Part shown: positions 59,001-64,000 of the stretch, one piece after another
How the letters are laid out: each line of letters starts with the position of its first letter
Position numbering within the stretch: the first letter of the stretch is position 1
DNA from: Leucobacter massiliensis
GTDB taxonomy: Bacteria > Actinomycetota > Actinomycetes > Actinomycetales > Microbacteriaceae
Assembly: GCF_002982315.1 (NCBI RefSeq)
Contig: NZ_MWZD01000015.1
Location: 63,487-127,486, forward strand
Direction: 5' to 3'
DNA length: 64,000 bases
Position numbers and translations under genes: made by a program
The notes under the pieces: model-generated
The model's input: the letters and a program-made list of their open reading frames with translations, nothing else
Told to the model about the DNA's origin: nothing
Databases searched by the model: none

Positions 59001-60296
59001 CGGGGGGAGGCGCTGCGCGACGCGGTGGTGCACGGCTCACTGCAGCGACTGCGGCCCATCGTCATGACCGCGCTCGCGACGATCCTGGCGCTCACGCCGA
59101 TGGCGCTCGGGATCACGGGGAAGGGCGGGTTCATCTCGCAACCGCTCGCCGTCGTCGTGATCGGTGGCCTGCTGTCGTCGACGGTGCTCACGCTCGTGGT
59201 GCTCCCGACCCTCTACTACGCGGTCGAGCACCGGCGCGAGAAGTGGCGCGAGCGTCGTGCCGGATCGAGCCGCGGCCCGGGCGGGCCCGGCACGGACGGA
59301 TCCGGGGGGCGTGCCGCCGTCGGGCCGCGGCGGCGCGGCATCCGGCGCGGATCGGACGGGGGCGGTGCCGGCCTCGCAACCGCGGGCGCCGTCGGCGCCG
59401 TGGGGGCCGCGACCGCCGGTGCCGCGGGGACCGCGGTGATGGCCGCCGCTCCGGTGCCGACGCGTCCGGCGCGTGCGGCGGGGCCGATGCCCGCCGCTGA
59501 GCCGGTGCCCGCTGCGGAGCCGGTGCCCGCTGCGGATCATGCCGCCGTGGCCGATGCGGATCATGCCGCCGTGGCCGATGCGGATCATGCCGCCGTGGCC
59601 GATGCGGACCCCGTGACCGCGGGGGACGTCGCCGCCGGAGCGGACACCGGCATCGCGGCCGAGGAGGCCGAGCTCGCCCAGGGGGACGAGCCGACGCGCG
59701 AGGGCATGGGGACCGAGACGGCGCGCATCTCGCTCGCGCTCGACGAACTCGGATTCACGGGTGAGGAGAACCCGCTGCTCGCCGGGGGCCCGGCGGACCC
59801 GCACCCGGCGGACCCGCTGAGCACCCTGCTCGGTGAGAGCGACGAGGCCGCCCGGCAGGACGAACAGCTCGCGCCGCTCGTGCTGCCGGAGCCGCCCGGA
59901 GCAGTGCCCGCGGATCCCGCCCCGCAGCACCCGGCCGGTCTTCCCGAAGAGCCCGGCGATGCCGAGAGCAGCGCGGCAGGCGAGACGCCCGGGGCCGGAG
60001 GGGAATCCGCTGAGCGGCCGGCCGGCGACACTGCGCCCGCGGCGGCCGCGCAGGACGCCATCGTGGACGCCGCCGCGGACGCCGGAGACGGCGCCGCCCC
60101 GCAGCCCGCGGCTACCGCACCCGCGGCGCCGCCCCCGGTGACGGGCGAGCTCGACTGGGAGCAGCTGCTCTGGGAGGCCACGCAGGAGGTCGACGAGCCC
60201 GAGCGCGGCTCGCGGCAGGGTGCGGCCAGCGATCCAGGCGCTGACGCCGAGCCGGGCGCTGACCCCGAGCCGGACGCCGGCGCCGGGGAGCGCTGA
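56013..60296 (+). CDS. RND-superfamily efflux permease (AcrB/HAE type) with long C-terminal tail
   Basis: Proton-driven exporter of 1427 residues. It has the AcrB layout: helix 1, a first extracytoplasmic domain (VITSYPGASPEVVNNDVSAPIE), helices 2-6 with the proton-relay Asp pair in GRVVDDSIVVIENIKR (about 423-438), then a second half repeating the pattern and ending at LPTLYYAVEHR (about 1068-1078). Two additions stand out: a Pro/Ala loop (about 520-570), and a tail of ~350 residues that is acidic, repetitive and ends with GELDWEQLLWEATQEVDEPE. Gram-positives lack the TolC partner, so it works alone or with other envelope proteins. The next gene starts 2 nt after its stop. Confidence 0.88.
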   Translation: MQLLTAFSLKNRALIALVTIVAAVFGLIGVGSLKQELMPSVQFPTIAVITSYPGASPEVVNNDVSAPIETALRGVSQLEGTSATSSTGSSVVLAEFAYGVDLAVTEQRVERAISRISQLLPEQADTQVLSGSIDDFPVIQIAVTPAEGESPEQAAPLIERVAISELSDLPGVREAQLTGARTDRVTIQPNAEALAAQGLSEQSIVDTLQQSGVLLAAGTVADGDRTLAVQAGSELGSADEIAAQPVPRSAEAIAAEQAAAQQAQPALPGQAPEAEASPAAAVTIGDLAEVRLEPGPQEGISRVDGAPALTIAVTKTSAANTVEVSHAVQEKLDELRDQLGGAELTVIFDQAPYVEQSIETLTTEGLLGLVFAVLVILVFLMSVRATLVTAISIPTSVLLTLVGLTFADYTLNLLTLGALTISIGRVVDDSIVVIENIKRHLAAGGDRAATIIEAVREVGGAITASTITTVAVFLPMAFVGGMVGELFRPFALTVTIALLASLLVALTIVPVLAYWFLRPERPRRRRSAAAKGGMAADAGGLPAAGPAASGLPPTGVPAAERPATELPASEATALQRGYRPVIEWTLRRPAVTLLAAALVFGGTIALTPLLKTNYIGSDGQNSIGLTQTLAPGTSLDAQLAQAERVEEALRSVDEVRTVQVTIGSAGGVTSLFGGGGDGTVSYSITSDPDADQARVQQRIRDAVDGLDDAGEFAIAQSGGGAVASSAIEVDVAAPDQETLREASEAVTEQLRAEPGLQQVESDLGQSRPFLRIAVDRAAAAAAGLTEAAVAGQVQQQMQPRQIGQIVMDADTVAVYLASGVAPEDQAGVAALPIQTVLGPQRLDALAAVEVADGPVNLHTVDGSRTVTVSALPVGDDLGAATAAVRDALAAVELPAGASAEIGGASSQQSEAFQQLGIALLAAILIVYVVMVATFRSLLQPLLLLVSVPFAATGALLLLVATGIPLGVASLIGVLMLVGIVVTNAIVLIDLVNQYRERGEALRDAVVHGSLQRLRPIVMTALATILALTPMALGITGKGGFISQPLAVVVIGGLLSSTVLTLVVLPTLYYAVEHRREKWRERRAGSSRGPGGPGTDGSGGRAAVGPRRRGIRRGSDGGGAGLATAGAVGAVGAATAGAAGTAVMAAAPVPTRPARAAGPMPAAEPVPAAEPVPAADHAAVADADHAAVADADHAAVADADPVTAGDVAAGADTGIAAEEAELAQGDEPTREGMGTETARISLALDELGFTGEENPLLAGGPADPHPADPLSTLLGESDEAARQDEQLAPLVLPEPPGAVPADPAPQHPAGLPEEPGDAESSAAGETPGAGGESAERPAGDTAPAAAAQDAIVDAAADAGDGAAPQPAATAPAAPPPVTGELDWEQLLWEATQEVDEPERGSRQGAASDPGADAEPGADPEPDAGAGER
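59532..59603 (+). repeat. 24-bp tandem repeat in the RND tail
   Basis: Three exact copies of a 24-bp unit beginning GCGGATCATGCCGCCGTGG, at 59532, 59556 and 59580. They encode ADHAAVAD repeats. Just upstream, PVPAAE is also repeated. This is an expanding low-complexity segment. Confidence 0.9.
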
Positions 60297-60297
60297 G

Positions 60298-61815
60298 GTG
60301 GCTCAGCGGGGCAGGCGCGGCTACCGCCCGCCCGCCAACTACGAGCCCGGGCGCAAGCCGAACGCACGCAGACGCTGGAGTGAGCGCGGCGGCCAGCAGG
60401 CGCGCGGCGGCGACGCCGGAGCGCGCGCCGAGGCCGCGGCCGGTGGCACGCCCTCCGGTCCCGGGCCGTCCGGGAAGCGTTCCGAGCGCCCCGCCCGGGA
60501 GGAGCGGAGCCCGGGCCGCACCGCGGAGGCCGGCGCCCCGCAACGGCAGGGGAGCCCGGCGCCGCTGGACGCGAAGCTCACCACCGCGGCCGATGCGGCG
60601 GGGCTCAGCTTCGCCGATCTCGGGCTGGGCGGCAACATCGTGCGCACCCTCGGAGAGCTGGGCGCCGAGCGCCCCTTCCCGGTGCAGGCCGCCACGATCC
60701 CCGACGCGATCGCCGGCCGCGACGTCCTCGGACGGGCGCGCACCGGATCCGGCAAGACCATCGCCTTCGGCGCGGCGCTCGTCGAGCGGCTGCTGAAGCT
60801 GAAGGCCGAGGGCGCCTTCGCCTCGGATCCCGCCCCCTCGCGCATGCGACCCCGGCGGGGCGAGCGCGCGGAGCGGGCGCCGAAGCGGGCCGCGCGCAAG
60901 CCGAAGGCGCTGATCCTCGCCCCCACGCGCGAGCTCGCGCTGCAGATCGACCGCACCGTGCAGCCCATCGCGCGCTCCGTCGGCTTCTACACGGCGCAGC
61001 TCGTGGGCGGCGTGCCCATCGACCCCCAGCGGCACGCCCTGGAGCGCGGCGTCGACATCGTGATCGGCACGCCCGGGAGGGTCCGGGATCTCGTGAACCG
61101 GCGCACGCTCGATCTGCGCGAGGTGCGGGTGACCGTGATCGACGAGGCCGACCACATGTGCGAGCTGGGCTTCCTCGACGCCGTGCAGTGGACGCTGCGG
61201 CAGACGGCGCGCGGTGGGCAGCGACTGCTCTTCTCGGCGACGCTCGACAGTGGCGTGTCCGAGCTGGTGGAGGAGTTCCTCCGCGACCCCGCGGTGCACG
61301 AGGCCGAGGAGGCGGCGCCCGGCGAGGTGCGGCACCGGGTGCTGATCGTGCTGCGGGAGCACAAGGACCGGGCGCTCGTCGAACTGGCGTCGCGCCCCGG
61401 GCGGACCATGGTGTTCTGCCGCACCCGGGCCTACGCCGAGCGCGTCACCGAGCTGCTCGACGGAGCCGGGCTGCGCGCGGTCCCGCTGCACGGCGACCTC
61501 AGCCAGGCCCGGCGCGAGCGGAATCTCGCCCGCTTCGCCTCGGGCGCCGCCTCGGTGCTCGTCGCGACGGACGTCGCGGCGCGCGGCATCCACGTGGACG
61601 ACGTCGACCTCGTGCTGCAGGCCGATCCGCCCGACGAGCCGAAGGGCTACGTGCACCGCGCGGGCCGTACGGGGCGCGCCGGCAAGGACGGCCTCGTGCT
61701 GACCGTGATCCCGCGCACCCGGCAGAAGCGCACTCGCGAACTGCTCGCGGAGGCGGGGATCGCCCCTGAGTTCTTCGGAGACTTCGAACCGGGCGGGGGA
61801 GCGCGAGGCGCCTAG
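60298..61815 (+). CDS. DEAD-box RNA helicase
   Basis: ATP-dependent RNA helicase of 505 residues. A basic N-terminus (about 1-95: QRGRRGYRPPANYEPGRKP, then Gly/Arg/Pro-rich) precedes the core: Q-motif FADLGLGGNIVRTLGELGAERPFPVQ, Walker A ARTGSGKT, LAPTRELALQ, GTPGR, DEAD box VIDEADHMCELGF, LFSATL, and C-terminal motifs RTMVFCRTR, LHGDLSQARRERNL, VATDVAARGIHV and HRAGRTGRAG. A basic insert (about 175-205) lies between Walker A and the next motif. GTG 60298 is 2 nt after the RND stop with no separate promoter seen, so it is probably co-transcribed. Confidence 0.93.
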   Translation: MAQRGRRGYRPPANYEPGRKPNARRRWSERGGQQARGGDAGARAEAAAGGTPSGPGPSGKRSERPAREERSPGRTAEAGAPQRQGSPAPLDAKLTTAADAAGLSFADLGLGGNIVRTLGELGAERPFPVQAATIPDAIAGRDVLGRARTGSGKTIAFGAALVERLLKLKAEGAFASDPAPSRMRPRRGERAERAPKRAARKPKALILAPTRELALQIDRTVQPIARSVGFYTAQLVGGVPIDPQRHALERGVDIVIGTPGRVRDLVNRRTLDLREVRVTVIDEADHMCELGFLDAVQWTLRQTARGGQRLLFSATLDSGVSELVEEFLRDPAVHEAEEAAPGEVRHRVLIVLREHKDRALVELASRPGRTMVFCRTRAYAERVTELLDGAGLRAVPLHGDLSQARRERNLARFASGAASVLVATDVAARGIHVDDVDLVLQADPPDEPKGYVHRAGRTGRAGKDGLVLTVIPRTRQKRTRELLAEAGIAPEFFGDFEPGGGARGA

Positions 61816-61911
61816 AGCATGTCGCCAGGAATGCCGGGCTTGATTTGTGGAGCATCGACAAGGAGCATCCCGGGGTCCGCGCCGGGCGATTGTGGGGAGT
61901 CGGGCCCGCGC

Positions 61912-61940
61912 TTGTAAGTGCCGGTGCTCGCTCCTAGCCT
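61912..61940 (+). promoter_or_regulatory. Promoter upstream of the acyl-CoA oxidase gene
   Basis: TTGTAA (-35, 61912-61917), a 17-nt spacer and TAGCCT (-10, 61935-61940) give a conventional promoter with a leader of about 55 nt carrying GAAGGAG at 61991-61997. Confidence 0.55.
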
Positions 61941-62002
61941 GGCAGCAGTCGGAGGGGACATCTGCGAGAGCGCCCCTCGCACGTCACATCGAAGGAGCAG
62001 CG

Positions 62003-64000
62003 ATGAACGACACCCGCACCGCCCCCGAAGCCCGCCTCGACGTCGCCGCCGTCGGCGACGCGCTGCTCGGCCGCTGGAAGGCCGAGCGCCTCGAATCGCG
62101 CCGGCTCGCGGAGGATCCGCGCCTGCACACCATTCCCGGCCAGTCGATGGACGATCACCGGGCGCGCGTCCTCGAACAGCTCGGGATCCTGGTCGAAGAA
62201 GGGGCGATCCAGCGCGCCTTCCCCGGTGATCTCGGCGGCTCCGACAACCACGGCGGCAACATCGCCGCCTTCCAGGAGCTCGTGCTCGCCGACCCGTCGA
62301 TGCAGATCAAGAGCGGCGTGCAGTGGGGGCTCTTCGGCGCCGCGATCCTGCACCTCGGCACCCGCACGCACCACGAGAAGTGGCTGCCCGATGTGATGAG
62401 CCTGAAGCTGCCCGGCGCCTTCGCCATGACGGAGATCGGGCACGGCTCCGACGTCGCCTCGATCGGCACCACCGCGACGTACGACCCCGAGACCGAGGAG
62501 TTCGAGATCCACACCCCGTTCAAGGGGGCCTGGAAGGACTATCTCGGCAACGCCGCCCTCCACGGACAGGCCGCAGTGGTCTTCGCGCAGCTCATCACGC
62601 GGGGCGTCAACCACGGCGTGCACGCCTTCTTCGTCCCGATCCGCACCCCCGACGGCGAGATGCTGCCCGGCGTGGGCAGCGAGGACGACGGCGTCAAGGG
62701 CGGCCTCAACGGCATCGACAACGGCCGCCTCCACTTCACCCGGGTCCGCGTGCCCCGTGAGAACCTGCTCAACCGCTACGGCGACGTCGCCGCCGACGGC
62801 AGCTACTCCTCCGCCATCGAGAGCCCGGGACGGCGCTTCTTCACCATGATCGGCACGCTCGTGCAGGGGCGCGTCTCCCTCGACGGCGCCTCCGTGCGTG
62901 CCATGCAGGCGGCGCTCGCCATCGCGATCCGCTACGGCAGCGAGCGCCGGCAGTTCCCCGGGGCGTCCGGGCGCGAGACCGTGCTGCTCGACTACGGACA
63001 GCACCAGCGGCGGCTCATCCCGCGGCTCGCGCAGAGCTACGCGATGGCCTTCGCCGACGAGCGGCTGCTGACGATCTTCGACGAGGTGTTCTCGGGCGCG
63101 CGCGACACCCCCGAGAATCGCGAAGACCTCGAAACGCTCGCCGCGGCCCTCAAGCCCCTCTCCACCTGGGCGGCCCTCGACACCCTGCAAGAGGCCCGGG
63201 AGGCCTGCGGCGGGGCCGGCTTCCTGGCGAAGAACCGCCTCGTCGGGCTGCGCGCGGACCTCGACATCTACGTCACCTTCGAGGGCGACAACAACGTGCT
63301 GCTGCAGCTCGTGGGCAAGCGGCTCCTCACCGACTACGCGGCGCAGTTCAAGCCGGGCGACCGGGCGGCGATCGCGAAGGCCGCGGCGGCGCAGCTCGGC
63401 GAGCGGGTGAGCCGCTTCGGGCTGCGGCAGATGGGGCAGAGCATCGCCGACCTCGGGCAGGTGTCGCGCTCCGTCGAGAGCCTGCGCAGCACCGAGGCGC
63501 AGCGCCAGCTGCTCACCGACCGCGTGCAGACTATGGTCGCCGAAATCGCGCTCGCGCTGCGCGAGGCCACGAAGGGGATCCCGAAGGAGGACCGCCGGGC
63601 TCGCGCGATCGCCGGCGAGGAGGCCTTCAACGCCCAGCAGCACAAGCTCATCGAGGCGGCCCGCGCCCACGGCGAGCTGCTGCAGTGGGAGGCCTTCACC
63701 GAGGCGATCGAGCGGATCGGCGACGCCGGATCCCGGCAGGTGCTGACCTGGCTGCGCGACCTCTTCGGGCTCGGCATCATCGAGCGCAACGCCGCCTGGT
63801 ATCTCATCAGCGGCCGGATCTCCGGCCAGCGCGCCGAGGCGCTCACCGCCTACATCGACCGGCTCATCTCCCGGCTGCGCCCGCACGCGCTCGACCTGGT
63901 CGAGGCCTTCGGCCTCACGCCCGGCCTGCTGCGCGCCGAGATCGCCACGGGCATCGAGGCCGAGCGGCAGGAGGAGGCGCACGCCTACGTCCAGGAGCAG
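62003..64000 (+). CDS. Acyl-CoA oxidase/dehydrogenase family protein, runs off the window
   Basis: Flavoenzyme of fatty-acid beta-oxidation (acyl-CoA to enoyl-CoA); 666 codons are readable and the stop lies beyond 64000. An ACOX-type layout is visible: an N-terminal helical region, PGDLGGSDNHGGNIAAFQEL, the flavin/substrate motif GAFAMTEIGHGSDVASIGTTATYD, the middle domain with HAFFVPIRTPDGEMLPG and GIDNGRLHFTRVRVPRENLL, then GRVSLDGASVRAMQAALAIAIRYGSERRQF and the C-terminal acyl-CoA oxidase part with EACGGAGFLAKNRL and TFEGDNNVLLQLVGKRLL, typical of the oxidase subgroup. ATG 62003 follows GAAGGAG at 5 nt. Nearly complete compared with the usual 680-700 residues. Confidence 0.92.
   Translation, partial: MNDTRTAPEARLDVAAVGDALLGRWKAERLESRRLAEDPRLHTIPGQSMDDHRARVLEQLGILVEEGAIQRAFPGDLGGSDNHGGNIAAFQELVLADPSMQIKSGVQWGLFGAAILHLGTRTHHEKWLPDVMSLKLPGAFAMTEIGHGSDVASIGTTATYDPETEEFEIHTPFKGAWKDYLGNAALHGQAAVVFAQLITRGVNHGVHAFFVPIRTPDGEMLPGVGSEDDGVKGGLNGIDNGRLHFTRVRVPRENLLNRYGDVAADGSYSSAIESPGRRFFTMIGTLVQGRVSLDGASVRAMQAALAIAIRYGSERRQFPGASGRETVLLDYGQHQRRLIPRLAQSYAMAFADERLLTIFDEVFSGARDTPENREDLETLAAALKPLSTWAALDTLQEAREACGGAGFLAKNRLVGLRADLDIYVTFEGDNNVLLQLVGKRLLTDYAAQFKPGDRAAIAKAAAAQLGERVSRFGLRQMGQSIADLGQVSRSVESLRSTEAQRQLLTDRVQTMVAEIALALREATKGIPKEDRRARAIAGEEAFNAQQHKLIEAARAHGELLQWEAFTEAIERIGDAGSRQVLTWLRDLFGLGIIERNAAWYLISGRISGQRAEALTAYIDRLISRLRPHALDLVEAFGLTPGLLRAEIATGIEAERQEEAHAYVQEQ

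Overview
The window is high-GC actinobacterial chromosome. Mycothiol synthase (mshD), a GlnR-type regulator, a MarP-like protease, LysX, a DUF3073 protein and many leaderless genes all fit. The gene set looks most like Microbacteriaceae, possibly Leucobacter, but that assignment is inferred from gene content and no rRNA is present. There are two tRNA genes (Ala-CGC, Lys-UUU). I see no CRISPR array, rRNA or intact insertion sequence.

The sequence is not entirely genomic. At about 1-160, 958-1101, 6264-6437 and 42858-42950 it contains degraded Illumina Nextera adapter sequence (P7, Read 1 and Read 2 transposase adapters, a poly-T spacer). Two of these scars lie next to perfect 28-bp inverted repeats that look like fold-back artefacts. 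They truncate the short-chain dehydrogenase, the amidase and pstC, and break the peptide-transporter operon and pstS-pstC. Gap lengths and exact joins at these points are unknown, although the genes on either side of the last two belong together.

Layout. 177-9062: a short-chain dehydrogenase, an amidase and an oligopeptide-type ABC importer (lipoprotein, two permeases, fused double ATPase), with a divergent FadR-type regulator whose likely operator sits in the importer promoter. 9113-18581: uracil-type permease, a giant helicase-like protein that has lost its key ATPase residues, a small overlapping gene, an FmdB zinc ribbon, 5-formyl-THF cyclo-ligase, galU, an acetyltransferase and a coiled-coil membrane protein. 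18795-21349: DUF1275 protein, a lower-GC remnant with an antitoxin and a broken toxin next to tRNA-Ala, a LysE exporter and tRNA-Lys.

21470-36644 is an envelope island: ABC exporter, two-component system, GtrA flippase-like protein, membrane-anchored esterase, LysX (lysyl-phosphatidylglycerol synthase plus lysyl-tRNA synthetase), two acyltransferase-like membrane proteins, DUF998 protein, GT39-type glycosyltransferase and polyprenol-phosphate mannose synthase. Together they suggest regulated lipid lysylation, lipid-linked glycosylation and acylation. 36841-50735 holds an APC permease and the phosphate/polyphosphate group: pstSCAB behind a clear PHO-box pair, MarP-like protease, NUDIX/SixA fusion, ppk1, mshD and glnR. 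51001-64000: two small membrane proteins, ygfZ, gpmA, DUF3073, an exported protein, DUF445, a large RND permease, a DEAD-box helicase and an acyl-CoA oxidase running off the end.

A recurring signal is a -10-like hexamer ending 6-8 nt before the start codon in about twenty genes, which indicates leaderless transcripts and was used here to choose starts. A second is a short GGATCCCG-type repeat found both between genes and in frame as Gly/Ser/Pro linkers.
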